A stretch of 64,000 nt of DNA, taken from contig NZ_AP014815.1 of the NCBI RefSeq assembly GCF_001548095.1, positions 2,851,656 to 2,915,655 of the forward strand. The letters run 5' to 3'. How positions within the stretch are numbered: the first letter of the stretch is position 1; the number at the start of each line of letters is the position of its first letter. The position numbers were made by a program, and so were the translations under genes. Positions 36,915 through 47,435 of this stretch are shown here, piece by piece. The notes under the pieces are model-generated. The model made no database searches and had not been told where the DNA came from. It saw only the letters and a list, made by a program, of their open reading frames with translations. This stretch comes from Geminocystis sp. NIES-3708 (GTDB lineage Bacteria; Cyanobacteriota; Cyanobacteriia; Cyanobacteriales; Cyanobacteriaceae).

Positions 36915-37341
36915 AGAAGGGAATATTATCTAAGTTATTAGAATTAATACTATCATCTAAAATAGAATCATCTTCATTATCATCAGTTTTATAATCATTT
37001 AAACTTACAACTTTATTTCGAGGAGAATTATCGTTATTATTGCCACCCAAAGGATAAATATGAGAAATCGTCAACTCAGCAATTTTCTCTTTATATCCTT
37101 GTCTTTCAACTAAATCCATTTTTAAACGTCCAGTCAATACAACTTGATTACCTTCGGTATATTTTTGTTCAATATCTGTAGCCAAACCACCCCATGCAAC
37201 TACTTTAAGAGTTGAAGGAGGATTATTAGGAGAAGGATTTTCAAATTCTACCATCATCTCAGCAAACGCTAATTGATTATCTTGAGTGTATCTTAATTGA
37301 GGATTACGAACGATTTTTGCCATTAAAATGCAACTATTCAT
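36913..37341 (-). CDS. ssb: Single-stranded DNA-binding protein
   Basis: A 142-residue SSB with an OB fold: MNSCILMAKIVRNPQLRYTQDN at the start (cyanobacterial form), LAFAEMMVEFEN, LKVVAWGGLATDIEQKY, VVLTGRL and KEKIAELTISHIYPL. The acidic tail ends DNIPF, the usual partner-docking peptide (DDIPF in relatives), preceded by an asparagine-rich linker. It binds single-stranded DNA in replication and repair. Single gene, near recG. Confidence 0.92.
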   Translation of the reverse strand: MNSCILMAKIVRNPQLRYTQDNQLAFAEMMVEFENPSPNNPPSTLKVVAWGGLATDIEQKYTEGNQVVLTGRLKMDLVERQGYKEKIAELTISHIYPLGGNNNDNSPRNKVVSLNDYKTDDNEDDSILDDSINSNNLDNIPF

Positions 37342-37430
37342 GATTTTTACTTCTTACTTAACTATAAGGTCATGATTTTTAACTATCTTCTATTTTGCCA
37401 CAATCAGACTAAAATAGTAGTTTAAAAATA

Positions 37431-38045
37431 CTAATCTTTTTTGATGTCATGAAAATTACGAGATTTTTGAGGTTGACAAGGATTTCCCCATGCAATCGTT
37501 TCGGCAGGAATACTTTTAAAAACACTACTTCTACCACCAATTATCGTATTAGCGCCAATTTTAACACCTTGAGCGATAAAACAATCCGCCGCAATCCAAA
37601 CTCCGTTACCAATAAAGATAGGTGCAATAATCAGAGGAAAATTCACATGATTAGGGTTATGACTACCTGTACAGAGATAGCATTTTTGAGATAAGATAGA
37701 GTTAGACCCAATTTTAATTTTATCTAAACTATATAAGTTAACTTGATCTCCAATCCAACTATAGTCACCAATTTCGACTTTCCAAGGAAAATATATTTTA
37801 ACACTGGGGCGAATTACAACATTTTTACCGATTTTTGCACCAAATAGTTTTAATAAACTACACCGAAAACTATTGAAATTATGAGGGGTAATCGGAAAAA
37901 TAATTGCTTCAATTAACCACCATAAAAAAATAAACCATTGAGGTTTACCTCTATTAAAAGAAGAATTATATTGACTTAAATCAAGCCAAGATTTCTCATC
38001 TAAAATAGGCTCTAATTCTGGTAGGATTGGGTTTTGATTATCCAT
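37431..38045 (-). CDS. WcaF-like hexapeptide-repeat acetyltransferase
   Basis: A 204-residue left-handed beta-helix acyltransferase. Hexapeptide turns run from IGKNVVIRPSVKIYFPWKV (about 73-91) through IGDYSWIGDQVNLYS, IGSNSILSQKCYLCTGSH and IGNGVWIAADCFIAQGVKIG. The N-terminal helix region with FPITPHNFNSFRCSLLKLFG is typical of colanic-acid WcaF relatives. It probably O-acetylates a sugar of an exported polysaccharide, using the histidine in GSHN. No other glycan genes are adjacent; the glycan locus at 56-62 kb is 18 kb away. Confidence 0.85.
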   Translation of the reverse strand: MDNQNPILPELEPILDEKSWLDLSQYNSSFNRGKPQWFIFLWWLIEAIIFPITPHNFNSFRCSLLKLFGAKIGKNVVIRPSVKIYFPWKVEIGDYSWIGDQVNLYSLDKIKIGSNSILSQKCYLCTGSHNPNHVNFPLIIAPIFIGNGVWIAADCFIAQGVKIGANTIIGGRSSVFKSIPAETIAWGNPCQPQKSRNFHDIKKD

Positions 38046-38273
38046 AGAAATATTAATGTATAAAAAAATTAATAATTAATAGGGATAGTTTAGCAGTAAA
38101 TTTTATATTTTAGTTAAAAAATTAGAGTTTTTTTAAATAAATACTAATAAATAGAAAATAATAATAATATGAAATTATAGTTTTTTCGTATAGTTTTTTC
38201 GAAAAGTTTATGATATAAATAAATATCAAAAAATAAAATTAACTATTACTAATTTCAAAATACACAAAATTTT

Positions 38274-38822
38274 ATGAAAGATTTTCAAATAATTTTAGTC
38301 ACGGGTGCGGCAAATTCTGGTAAAAGTGAATGGGCAGAATCTCTGGCGAAAAATAGTCAAAAACCAGTAATTTATATAGCAACTGCACAAAAAATAAAAG
38401 ATGATGAAGAATGGATGTTAAAAATAAAACAACATCAAAAAAGACGACCAAAAAACTGGCAAACATGGGAAATTCCTGATAATTTATCTTTAGCAATTAA
38501 GAAAATTCCTCAAGATAATTGTATATTAATTGACTCTTTAGGTACATGGGTTACTAACTTCTTAGAAAAAGATGAATCTCAATGGCAAATTGAAGTTGAA
38601 AAATTGATTTTTAGTTTAAAAAATGCCTCCAGTAACATTATTTTAGTAGGGGAAGAAACGGGTTGGGGTGTTATTCCTGCTTATCCTTTAGGGCGTTTAT
38701 TTCGTAATCGTTTAGGTAAACTTATTCGTCTAATAGGAAGTATGGCAAATACCGTATATTTAACCATAGGAGGTTACGCTGTTGAGGTGAGTAAAATTGG
38801 GATAAATCTCAATTTAAAGTAA
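38274..38822 (+). CDS. cobU: Adenosylcobinamide kinase / guanylyltransferase
   Basis: CobU/CobP phosphorylates adenosylcobinamide and then transfers GMP to give AdoCbi-GDP in (pseudo)cobalamin lower-loop assembly. The 182-residue protein has the P-loop VTGAANSGKSEWAE (from residue 9), VIYIATAQKIKDDEEW, KIKQHQKRRPKNWQTWE, CILIDSLGTWVTNFL, LVGEETGWGVIPAYPLGRLFRN and SMANTVYLTIGGYAVEV. All expected elements are present. It is a lone gene; no cobalamin riboswitch was recognised upstream. Confidence 0.95.
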   Translation: MKDFQIILVTGAANSGKSEWAESLAKNSQKPVIYIATAQKIKDDEEWMLKIKQHQKRRPKNWQTWEIPDNLSLAIKKIPQDNCILIDSLGTWVTNFLEKDESQWQIEVEKLIFSLKNASSNIILVGEETGWGVIPAYPLGRLFRNRLGKLIRLIGSMANTVYLTIGGYAVEVSKIGINLNLK

Positions 38823-38965
38823 AACTGCTCATTCATTTCTGTTGCTGATACTTTTCAAATTTGCTCGGTTTCTCAACAAAGATTAATGAAACACATAGGC
38901 TCGGTTTTTGAGAAAAATATTTCTACAATTCATAATAGTTTATTAGTAGTTTTCAGTCTAAAAAA

Positions 38966-41452
38966 CTAAGTTAAAATTTGACTACCAATTAACTTTTGAT
39001 AACGTCTTTCTAATTCATTTTTTAAAGAAGGTGTATCTTTTAAATATTGATGCTGTAATAAAATCTTCTCAGCCGCTTCCCTAGCTAATACTAACACTTC
39101 TTGATCTTCCACTAAACTAGCTAACGCAAAATCTGGTAAACCCGATTGACGACTACCTAAAACTTCACCAGGACCACGTAATCTTAAATCCATTTCCGAG
39201 ATAAAGAAACCGTCTTGTGATTGTTCTAAAACACTTAATCTTTGCATTGCATCCCCAGTTTTACTGCTACTGAGTAACAAACAATAAGATTTATGACTAC
39301 CACGCCCTACCCTACCCCTTAACTGATGTAATTGGGATAAGCCAAAACGTTCAGCATTTTCAATTAACATAACAGTAGCATTAGGCACATCAACTCCTAC
39401 CTCAATCACTGTTGTTGATACAATTATCTGAGTTTTGTTATCCCGAAAAGCGTTTAACGCAACATCTTTTTCCGCTGATGACATTCGCCCATGTAACAAG
39501 CCAATTTTAAAGTCAGGAAAGATTTTTTCTTTAAATTTTTCATATTCAGCCACTGCTGCCTTTACGTCTAACTTTTCAGATTCTTCAATCATAGGAAAAA
39601 TCACATAAGCCTGTCTTCCTTGTGCTACTTCTCGCTTAATTAAGTCATAGGCATTTTGTCGTTGTCTGCCAGTTAATGCTGTAGTTTGAATTGCTTGTCT
39701 GCCAGGTGGTAATTCATCAATTTGACTCACGTCTAAATCACCGTGAAGGGTTAAAGCTAGAGTGCGTGGAATTGGTGTTGCTGTCATACTTAATACATGA
39801 GGTGCTTTTCCTTTCGCCAGTAGTCTTCCTCGTTGTTGTACTCCGAATCTGTGTTGTTCATCAATTACAACTAAACCTAGATTACAAAAGTTTACAGGAT
39901 CTTGAATTAAGGCATGAGTGCCGATTAAAAGAGGTAATTCTCCACTTTCTAGTTGAGCGTGTATTTCTCTACGTTTACCTATTTTTGTTGAACCTGTAAG
40001 CAATTCTACGGGCAAATGTAAGAGGTTAAACCACTCTACTATCTTGCGATAATGTTGCTCGGCTAAAACTTCTGTGGGTGCCATTAATGCACCTTGATAA
40101 CCTGATTGTAAAGCAGTTAAAAGAGCAAAAACTGCTACAATTGTTTTCCCTGAACCTACATCACCTTGCACTAAGCGATTCATCGGGGAGTCTGATTGTA
40201 AATCCTGCTCAATTTCGTTGATAACTCTTTGTTGAGCATTTGTTAATTTAAAGGGTAAGATGTGATTAAATTCTTCAATTAGTTTTCCTTGAGGGGTAAA
40301 TGCCACTGCTTGACGACTCTCTTTTTCTTGTTGTTTACGATTTAAAAAGCCTAATTGGAGATAGAAAAATTCATCGAAAATTAATCTGCGTCTAGCTTGG
40401 CTTAGTTTATCTTGATCTTCAGGATAATGTATTTGGGCGATCGCTGTTTGTAGATTAATTAAATTATATTGTTGTTTCAGAATAACAGGTAAAGGATCAG
40501 TAATTTCTTGTAATGCAGGAATAGCTTCTACCACACTTTTACGAATAACATCAGCAGGAATACCTTCAGTGAGAGGATAAACTGGTAGTAAACGCCCAAT
40601 TTTCAAAGAATTAATATTACCACCCTGAGAATCTAAAACCTCAAATTCAGGGTTATCAAGGGTAATACCGTATTTATTTTCCTTCACTAAGCCAGAAGCT
40701 GCCAATAATGCACCCATAGGATACATCCGCTTCATTTTTTCTTGCCATCCTCGATTAGTGAATAAATTACCCGCAAAAAAACGATTAATTTTTAATTCTC
40801 CGGTAGCATCTTTAAGAATAAGATTAAGGATAGTTAATTTTTTATTTTTTGGACTGGTAAAACAATCACATTTTTTAACTTTGCCAATAACTGTTACAGT
40901 TTCCCCAGCTTCTAAGTCACAAATATTAATTTGACGAGCATAATCAATGTGATCTCTGGGATAATAAAACAATAAATCTCTGACAGTATAAATATTTAAT
41001 TTTCCTAATAAGTCTTTTTGTCGATAATTGATTGTACTTAAATCTGTTATAGGTTGATCTAAAGTAATCTTTTTTGGTGTTGAAGGAGGAATAATAGGAG
41101 AAAGAGTCGCAGTTTTTGGAAGAGAATTGACGATATTTTCTTTTATCTCGTAGGAATTTAACTCATTTATTTGTAATTGACGAACTTCGGTAATTAACGC
41201 TTCAGTTTGACTAATTAAATCCATTCTTTGTGACGTTGTTAATTGATTATATATAGCAAATTGTTGAGCTGTTTTTTGCCAACGAAAAGCAATTAATAAG
41301 TTATTAACGGGAGGAATTTTACCAAAAGTTAACCATAAAAATTCATGAAAGCGATGTTGCTTACCTTGTAAATTTTGATAACCATATTCTTTTTCTACGT
41401 TTAAGGCTTTTTCTACTCTCTGCCAATCAGGGTTATTATGGTTGTTACTCAT
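38966..41452 (-). CDS. recG: ATP-dependent DNA helicase RecG
   Basis: RecG remodels stalled forks and branch-migrates Holliday junctions. The 828-residue protein carries an N-terminal extension of about 130 residues (usual in cyanobacteria), the wedge OB domain (TVIGKVKKCDCF), then helicase motifs: GDVGSGKTIVA (I), GALMAPTEVLAEQHY (Ia), VVIDEQHRFGVQQR (II), SMTATPIPRTLALTLHG (III), GLLHGRMSSAEKD, VSTTVIEVGVDVPNAT and QLRGRVGRG (VI). Complete. Confidence 0.97.
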   Translation of the reverse strand: MSNNHNNPDWQRVEKALNVEKEYGYQNLQGKQHRFHEFLWLTFGKIPPVNNLLIAFRWQKTAQQFAIYNQLTTSQRMDLISQTEALITEVRQLQINELNSYEIKENIVNSLPKTATLSPIIPPSTPKKITLDQPITDLSTINYRQKDLLGKLNIYTVRDLLFYYPRDHIDYARQINICDLEAGETVTVIGKVKKCDCFTSPKNKKLTILNLILKDATGELKINRFFAGNLFTNRGWQEKMKRMYPMGALLAASGLVKENKYGITLDNPEFEVLDSQGGNINSLKIGRLLPVYPLTEGIPADVIRKSVVEAIPALQEITDPLPVILKQQYNLINLQTAIAQIHYPEDQDKLSQARRRLIFDEFFYLQLGFLNRKQQEKESRQAVAFTPQGKLIEEFNHILPFKLTNAQQRVINEIEQDLQSDSPMNRLVQGDVGSGKTIVAVFALLTALQSGYQGALMAPTEVLAEQHYRKIVEWFNLLHLPVELLTGSTKIGKRREIHAQLESGELPLLIGTHALIQDPVNFCNLGLVVIDEQHRFGVQQRGRLLAKGKAPHVLSMTATPIPRTLALTLHGDLDVSQIDELPPGRQAIQTTALTGRQRQNAYDLIKREVAQGRQAYVIFPMIEESEKLDVKAAVAEYEKFKEKIFPDFKIGLLHGRMSSAEKDVALNAFRDNKTQIIVSTTVIEVGVDVPNATVMLIENAERFGLSQLHQLRGRVGRGSHKSYCLLLSSSKTGDAMQRLSVLEQSQDGFFISEMDLRLRGPGEVLGSRQSGLPDFALASLVEDQEVLVLAREAAEKILLQHQYLKDTPSLKNELERRYQKLIGSQILT

Positions 41453-41816
41453 TCTTTAGAATAATAAATTCTTTCTCATGACATTTTACTTTGTCAGGAG
41501 GATTTATGACATTAAGGTAATAATATAGATAAAAAGTAATGGGTGATAGTTATTATGAATAGATAATCGTTATTCATCGAAAAATATGCAATATATAGAA
41601 ATCACCCATAGACACTAAATGTTAATTAAGCATTATCAACAAACCGCCACCTATAGTTTTTAAACCTTATAAGAATATTTGTTTTGCCTAACTTCTAAAT
41701 ATTGCTGATAATTTCTCAACTGTATAGCTTTTATCTAATATCTAAAACCTTTACTTTTATCTTGATCATGTGTAATATGAGTCTTTTTTATATATTTACA
41801 GCCTTGGCATCATTTT
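41453..41816. other. Gene-free spacer upstream of recG with a 9-base inverted repeat
   Basis: ATGGGTGAT (41539-41547) pairs with ATCACCCAT (41601-41609); inside, ATGAATA pairs with TATTCAT. Together these could fold into a two-tier stem of about 70 bases, a small RNA or a binding site. On the plus strand AGGAGG precedes a four-codon ATG frame near 41503, probably coincidence. No gene seen. Confidence 0.35.
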
Positions 41817-43043
41817 CTATTTGGTAAAGAGTTTAAAATAAGTTGCTGTAAATAACTCTTTGAGAGGAAAAACAATATAAGTTAAAGGATTTATTGTCAC
41901 AATAATATCTCGGAAATCTCTTACTACTAAGTTAACAATTTGTTTTGCAACCCAGTCAGCCGACATAACACCAATAGGATTAAGATTACTCTTAAAAGGA
42001 CCTAAAATCAATTTGCGAATGATAATCGGAGAATTAACTCGTTTCATGGTGACTAATTCACCTAGTGTACGTTTACTCATTTCATAAAGAGGACTAAAAG
42101 CAGGATTAACTTCTGCTTCGGATGTGTTTACCCAAATTTCTTTTCTGGCTTTATCTTGATTATTGCGCACAGTTTTCAGGAATAATTCCATTAATCGCCA
42201 ACTAGAAAAACTGTTAATTTCATAAGATTTTTCAATGGCTTTTTCTGTTTTTTCTCCATAAACATTAATACCATGATTGAGAATTAATATATCAATCTTT
42301 TCTAACATTTGACTTAAATTTGATTCTTCCCCAATTTTCCATGTAATCGTTTTAATGGGGATTTGTTCATTTTTGACGTTAATTAATAATTCCTGATTTT
42401 GCGATGTTAAGGCAGTAACTTTTGCCCCTTTCAAGTATAGTTGTTTGACTAATTCTTGTCCCAATGTACCATTTGCCCCTGTGACAGCGATTTTTTTTCC
42501 TTTTAAAGATAATGCTGTACCCATGATACGATCAACTATAGTTAAAGTACCGCAAAAATAGGCATTTTGATCGTCAAAATGGTGTCGCCAATGATAAGTA
42601 CGATTTACGAACCAATGAGCTGGAATACTCGTAAAATCTCCTTGACGATGGGTAGCATCAGTAATTTCGTCAGCGTAAGGCACACCCAAACCTCTGGCGA
42701 TGGCACTTCCAGTAAATGTTAAAGTATAGAATGAACCCAACCATGCCAACCATTGATAGCTTGGAGAAATTAATTCTTGGGAAATAATTAACAAGGCAAA
42801 ACCAATACTAAACACTAACATCACTAAGGATTCTGGTACATCATTATACCAGTGAGCTTGACGATAAATTTCAACGGTGTTGACGGATAAGTCTGGTTTA
42901 AATACTCGATGATGCCATGAATGTAAACGTGATAAGGGTGTCCAAATATGTGCTAAATAATGATAATAGTCTCTAACTAATTCTACCCATATTATCGAGA
43001 ATAAGGCGATGGCAAGAGCTATTAATAAGGAGTTGTTAATCAT
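41817..43043 (-). CDS. Bifunctional sterol desaturase/short-chain dehydrogenase
   Basis: A 408-residue fusion common in cyanobacteria. The N-terminal membrane part (about 1-175) is a fatty-acid hydroxylase/sterol desaturase domain with di-iron histidines in YYHYLAH, HSWHH, DATHRQGD and YHWRHH. The C-terminal part (about 185-408) is an SDR with the nucleotide motif AVTGANGTLGQELV, ILNHGINVYG and the Tyr-x3-Lys catalytic pair in LYEMSKRT. Start is the ATG at 43043; an upstream TTG at 43094 would add 17 poorly conserved residues. Substrate unknown, probably a lipid or carotenoid-like molecule. Confidence 0.88.
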   Translation of the reverse strand: MINNSLLIALAIALFSIIWVELVRDYYHYLAHIWTPLSRLHSWHHRVFKPDLSVNTVEIYRQAHWYNDVPESLVMLVFSIGFALLIISQELISPSYQWLAWLGSFYTLTFTGSAIARGLGVPYADEITDATHRQGDFTSIPAHWFVNRTYHWRHHFDDQNAYFCGTLTIVDRIMGTALSLKGKKIAVTGANGTLGQELVKQLYLKGAKVTALTSQNQELLINVKNEQIPIKTITWKIGEESNLSQMLEKIDILILNHGINVYGEKTEKAIEKSYEINSFSSWRLMELFLKTVRNNQDKARKEIWVNTSEAEVNPAFSPLYEMSKRTLGELVTMKRVNSPIIIRKLILGPFKSNLNPIGVMSADWVAKQIVNLVVRDFRDIIVTINPLTYIVFPLKELFTATYFKLFTK

Positions 43044-43160
43044 AAGGGAAATAAAAATAGCAAAATTTTTTATAAAACTATAGCATTGTAACAATTAACA
43101 ATTAACAATTATTAACTATCCATTATTTATTATTAACTATTTATTATTCACTTTTCATTT

Positions 43161-43643
43161 ATGATTGCAATTTATCCCGGTAGTTTTGATCCTATCACTC
43201 TTGGACATCTCGATTTGATTAACCGCAGTAGTATTTTATTTGAGAAAGTCATCGTAGCAGTATTAAAAAATCCACAAAAACAACCATTTTTCACGGTGGA
43301 AAAAAGAGTACAACAAATCCAAGAATGTACTCAAAATATTAAAAATATAGAAGTAGATAGTTTTTCTGGTTTAACCGTAGAATACGCCAAAATGAAACAG
43401 GCTGGAGTATTATTAAGAGGTTTAAGAGTAATGTCAGATTTTGAGCAAGAGTTGCAAATGGCACATATAAATAAAACTTTAGAATATAAAATTGAAACAA
43501 TTTTTTTAGCAACAAATACTGAACTTAGTTTTATTAGTAGCAGTGTTGTCAAAGAAATTGCTAAATTTGGTGGAGCGATCGATCATCTTGTAACTTCTAA
43601 TATTGCTCAGGATTTATATTTAGCTATTAATAATCGAATTTGA
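43161..43643 (+). CDS. coaD: Pantetheine-phosphate adenylyltransferase
   Basis: CoaD makes dephospho-coenzyme A from phosphopantetheine and ATP. The 160-residue protein has the nucleotidyltransferase signature [41 protein letters not shown] and the C-terminal [14 protein letters not shown]. Complete and canonical. It is divergent from the desaturase gene; the 117-base spacer between the starts is largely AACAATT-type repeat. Confidence 0.97.
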   Translation: MIAIYPGSFDPITLGHLDLINRSSILFEKVIVAVLKNPQKQPFFTVEKRVQQIQECTQNIKNIEVDSFSGLTVEYAKMKQAGVLLRGLRVMSDFEQELQMAHINKTLEYKIETIFLATNTELSFISSSVVKEIAKFGGAIDHLVTSNIAQDLYLAINNRI

Positions 43644-43866
43644 ACAGATTAATCTTAAACTGTCCTTAAAATTGCTATCGGTGATAAGTGACTTGGAAAA
43701 CAAGCAGACAGAGAGATTATATTTTTTACGAATGAATAAAATTCTCTCAAAAGTCCATCAAATATTGGGAATTTTTATACCATTTTACTTATTAACTTGT
43801 CCACCTGTCTCGTCTCCACCATTTTTGTTTTGTCAAACAGAGTTTATTTTCATCACGTCCTAATTA

Positions 43867-46782
43867 CTATATCGGAAAACGTTTCATTTTTAATGCCGCC
43901 TCTTTGGCAGTTTTTATTAGATTACCTGATATACCCGAAACTTGAGGAATTTGCACTAACACATCAACTGTGCGACGTAACACACGAACAATATCACCTT
44001 CATCCATAGTGGTATTTTTGGAAATTTCTTCCCACGTTACCTCTAAACACCATGCCTCGGATAAACCAATCATATCTCGTTCTAACCATACAGGAATACT
44101 TATATCGTGACGGTTTTGAACTTGGTATAATTTGCGACGAATTTCCCATAATTCCTGTTCAGGATTATAGTTCATATCTTCTATTTTTTGCAATCCTAAA
44201 GCGTCTAAGACTTCTAATGATGGTTGAAAACCTACCCATGTGTCAAATCGTGCAGGTTCAGTAATCAATGCAGTAATAACCGCCGCAAGGTGATGAGGAG
44301 AAAGGAAATCAAGACGATGAGACATCAATGCTAATCCTAACCATAATTCATTTTCTCCTCGAATAACAGAGGCTGCCTCTCCTAATAAAGTCGGGGTAAA
44401 GCCTTCTAATGCACCAAATTCTCTTAAAATCTCGATTAATGCTATAAATTCTTGCCAATAATATGAGCTACTTGATTTATATCTTTGATATTGAGTTTGA
44501 ATTTTGCTTAATTCTTGTTTTAATATCTGTCTTTTACGGTTATTTTTGAGAATTTGAGAGATTTTTTCAACTTTATCTAAAGGATTATTGATGATAGCTT
44601 CTTCTACCTCTAAAATTCTTTGTTGTTGTTGGATAATTTCCTCCGTTGGTTGAGCGTATTCTTGTTCATTCTGACTAATAATTTTACTCACCGATAATGT
44701 ATTTTCATCCCCATGACACCATAAACCAATTTTAAAGTCTTGTCCATCAGGAGTATATAATTGTTCAATTGAAGTAGTCGGAATTCTACCACTATTAATA
44801 TCAATAACATCACTAAAAGAAGCAATATACCAGTTATTATCTTTTCCTAAACATAATAAAAATTTTTGATTTCCGTTAGGAATATGTGCCACAAAAACCC
44901 CTTGAATACTATAGGGATTTTTCTTATTTTCTCGACTTAAATTAAGAATACTACCAGGCGATAAATTCTCTAAATAAGGCATAATTGCCCGTTGTCTTTG
45001 TTGTATCCAATTTCGATAGAATAATTTAAGAACTTTCTTTTCTTGTTTGCGCCTTTCTTTTAATTTTTCATAACTAGCTAAATCTTTACTGTTAAATCCA
45101 GCTAACATAATATCTAGTCTTGTTAACTCTGTAGTATAATCAGCGATTGCTTCCTCTTGGGGTGAAAGTTGTAATTGTGCTAAATATTCTGCAAAACTTA
45201 ACTCTAATAACTGCTTAACCTCATCTATGTTATGTTTTTGTAATAAGTTTAAAACCATACCATAACTAGGAGTAAATTGACTACGGAGAGGCTCAGGGGG
45301 TGATTTAGCTAGTTTAGAAGCAATTAAAGCCCCTTCATAGGGTGTTTGCACAGTGACAACGTAGCCTACCTTATCCATACCTCTACGCCCTGCTCTTCCC
45401 GCAATTTGCATAAATTCAGAGGGAGTAAGTAAACGGTGTCCATCATCACTTCTTTTTTTCAACGCAGAAATAACAGTAGTACGTGCAGGCATATTAATCC
45501 CTGCGGCAAGGGTAGCCGTTGCAAAAACAATTTTTACTAAACCTAACTCAAATAATCGCTCAACTAATTCTTTCCAAGCGGGTAAAATTCCAGCATGATG
45601 GGCGGCAATTCCTCTTGTTAATGGTTCAATTTGACTACTTCTAACTAATTCACTATTATCAGCTAAAAATCTTAATAAACGTTCTTTAAATAAGGGTTTA
45701 TCAATTAAATAATCTACTAATTCTTCTCCTGCTTGTTCATAGTTAGCAATAAAAGCTAAAATCTTTTCATAAGCAATTTCATGTTCTTTTTTCGCAAATA
45801 TTACTATTTTTTCCTGTAATTCTAAATTTTCTATCATTAAAAAATAAAGTAAATAAAGTAAAATTTTTCTACTTTCTTCTACATTAACTAAATTAAAATA
45901 ACTTAAAGATTCTACTGCTTGATCACAACCCCTACGACTAAAAATTATATAGATAGCCGGAAGCATATTATTATTGCTTAATTGTTGGACAATAGTTTTA
46001 ATGGTAGGACAATCTTTTTGATTAAATTTTCCTCTTTGATTAGTGGCTAAAACACTTTTTAATTGTGGATTTAGTTTATGATTTTTTTCGTTAAAAAGTG
46101 CAAATAGACCTTTATTATGACTAAAATAAAACTTTAATGGTACAGGACGAAAATCAGAATTAACTAATTTACATTCGCTAATTTTACCCTGCTGAAAATT
46201 TGCTTGACGAACATTATTAATCCAACGACATAATTCCTGAGGATTACCGATAGTTGCTGATAATGCCACTAATTGAATATGAGGAGGACAATAAATAATT
46301 GATTCTTCCCACACTGTACCACGTCCGGGATCACTGATATAATGGCATTCATCTAAAACTACTGTTTGCACATCTCGCACGGAAGTCCCCACTTCACCGA
46401 TGGGAGTGCTATAAAGCATATTACGAAAAATTTCTGTGGTCATGACAATAACAGGTGCAGAAGGATTGATTAAGACATCCCCAGTAATTAAACCAATTTC
46501 TGCATAAATACTAGTTTCAGGCAGTAAAGTTTGACCAAATTTTTCTTGAAAATCACGAAATTTTTGGTTAGAAAGGGCTTTTAATGGAGTGGTATAAAAA
46601 ACTCTTTTTCCCTCATTTAAAGCGCGATAAATAGCATATTCACCTATTAAAGTTTTACCAGATCCTGTAGGTGCAGTTACAACTACAGATTTATTTTCAT
46701 CTAAGTAAGCCATCGCTTCTTGTTGAAAATCATCTAATTTGTAAGGAAAAATGGTATTAAAATCTAAAGTGATAGCATTCAT
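43867..46782 (-). CDS. Ski2-like DExH-box RNA helicase
   Basis: A 971-residue superfamily II helicase of the Ski2/Mtr4 type found throughout cyanobacteria and related to plastid ISE2. Motif I is VVTAPTGSGKTLIGEYA, motif II VVLDECHYISDPGRG, motif III ALSATIGNP, motif V ATATLAAGINMPARTTV and motif VI QIAGRAGRRGMD. The C-terminal part contains a DSHCT-like block (LDFLSPHHLAAVITALITEP, WLERDMIGLSEAWCLEVTWEE, DEGDIVRVLRRTVDVLVQIP). It is likely to act in RNA turnover or maturation. Complete. Confidence 0.93.
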   Translation of the reverse strand: MNAITLDFNTIFPYKLDDFQQEAMAYLDENKSVVVTAPTGSGKTLIGEYAIYRALNEGKRVFYTTPLKALSNQKFRDFQEKFGQTLLPETSIYAEIGLITGDVLINPSAPVIVMTTEIFRNMLYSTPIGEVGTSVRDVQTVVLDECHYISDPGRGTVWEESIIYCPPHIQLVALSATIGNPQELCRWINNVRQANFQQGKISECKLVNSDFRPVPLKFYFSHNKGLFALFNEKNHKLNPQLKSVLATNQRGKFNQKDCPTIKTIVQQLSNNNMLPAIYIIFSRRGCDQAVESLSYFNLVNVEESRKILLYLLYFLMIENLELQEKIVIFAKKEHEIAYEKILAFIANYEQAGEELVDYLIDKPLFKERLLRFLADNSELVRSSQIEPLTRGIAAHHAGILPAWKELVERLFELGLVKIVFATATLAAGINMPARTTVISALKKRSDDGHRLLTPSEFMQIAGRAGRRGMDKVGYVVTVQTPYEGALIASKLAKSPPEPLRSQFTPSYGMVLNLLQKHNIDEVKQLLELSFAEYLAQLQLSPQEEAIADYTTELTRLDIMLAGFNSKDLASYEKLKERRKQEKKVLKLFYRNWIQQRQRAIMPYLENLSPGSILNLSRENKKNPYSIQGVFVAHIPNGNQKFLLCLGKDNNWYIASFSDVIDINSGRIPTTSIEQLYTPDGQDFKIGLWCHGDENTLSVSKIISQNEQEYAQPTEEIIQQQQRILEVEEAIINNPLDKVEKISQILKNNRKRQILKQELSKIQTQYQRYKSSSSYYWQEFIALIEILREFGALEGFTPTLLGEAASVIRGENELWLGLALMSHRLDFLSPHHLAAVITALITEPARFDTWVGFQPSLEVLDALGLQKIEDMNYNPEQELWEIRRKLYQVQNRHDISIPVWLERDMIGLSEAWCLEVTWEEISKNTTMDEGDIVRVLRRTVDVLVQIPQVSGISGNLIKTAKEAALKMKRFPI

Positions 46783-47009
46783 ATAAAAATTAGCAAAGAA
46801 GACTGAATAATTAACAATTATTTGTCCTCAAAATAGTAGGGTGGATTAGGTGATGATAACTGACGGGGTAACAACAAAAGTTGTCATAAAGGTAGATTTT
46901 CTGTGATAGTTGCGAACAGTCGTTCGCCCGTACATAGTTTTTTATAGTTTATATTTAATATTTTAAAATACAACCTAATACTTAATACCCAACACTTACA
47001 TTTTTGTTT

Positions 47010-47435
47010 CTAAACAGAGACTAAATTATTAGATGATTTTAAGGGAAAAAATACCGACGGAGAAACATGAAAAAACTCTGCTAATTCTTGGATATGGCGA
47101 TTAGTAAGTTGACGTTTTTCCCTTAAAATATCAGAAATGATCGATTCAGTTTTAAAGATACAAATTAGATCTTTTTGTTTTAAATTATGTTCTTCCATAA
47201 GCACTTTTAATAACTCTACCCCATAAATATCAGGAATAAGCTCCTCTCGTTGTTGTTCATAGTTATACACTAATGTACCTAAGACATCTAGATAATCTTC
47301 TTCTTCTGGAGTAAGTAATGGTTTATCAAGTAATTGATTAATCACTGATTGAGTGGCTTGAAAATCAGCATCAGTGACAACCGGGCGAGGAGGGAATTCG
47401 TAAAGGAGTTGAAGATATTTCTCAGTTGTTATCAT
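47010..47435 (-). CDS. higA: HigA-type antitoxin
   Basis: A 141-residue transcription-factor-like antitoxin. The N-terminal half (TTEKYLQLLYEFPPRPVVTD, LTPEEEDYLDVLGTLVYNYE) and the C-terminal helix-turn-helix (LLKVLMEEHNLKQKDLICIF, ESIISDILREKRQLTNRHIQELAEFFHVSPSVFF) are typical of HigA paired with HigB. It would bind and inhibit the toxin and repress the operon. The toxin gene lies upstream on the same strand; the 131-base gap between them is larger than usual, so an internal promoter is possible. Confidence 0.88.
   Translation of the reverse strand: MITTEKYLQLLYEFPPRPVVTDADFQATQSVINQLLDKPLLTPEEEDYLDVLGTLVYNYEQQREELIPDIYGVELLKVLMEEHNLKQKDLICIFKTESIISDILREKRQLTNRHIQELAEFFHVSPSVFFPLKSSNNLVSV

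Noticed and set aside
41495-41520. A leader peptide with a perfect AGGAGG upstream of recG
   Set aside because: The frame is only four codons and on the strand opposite to recG, with no gene downstream on that strand.
43672-43863. A 63-codon plus-strand frame between coaD and the helicase gene
   Set aside because: It starts with TTG, has no ribosome-binding site, and overlaps another chance frame; no family pattern.
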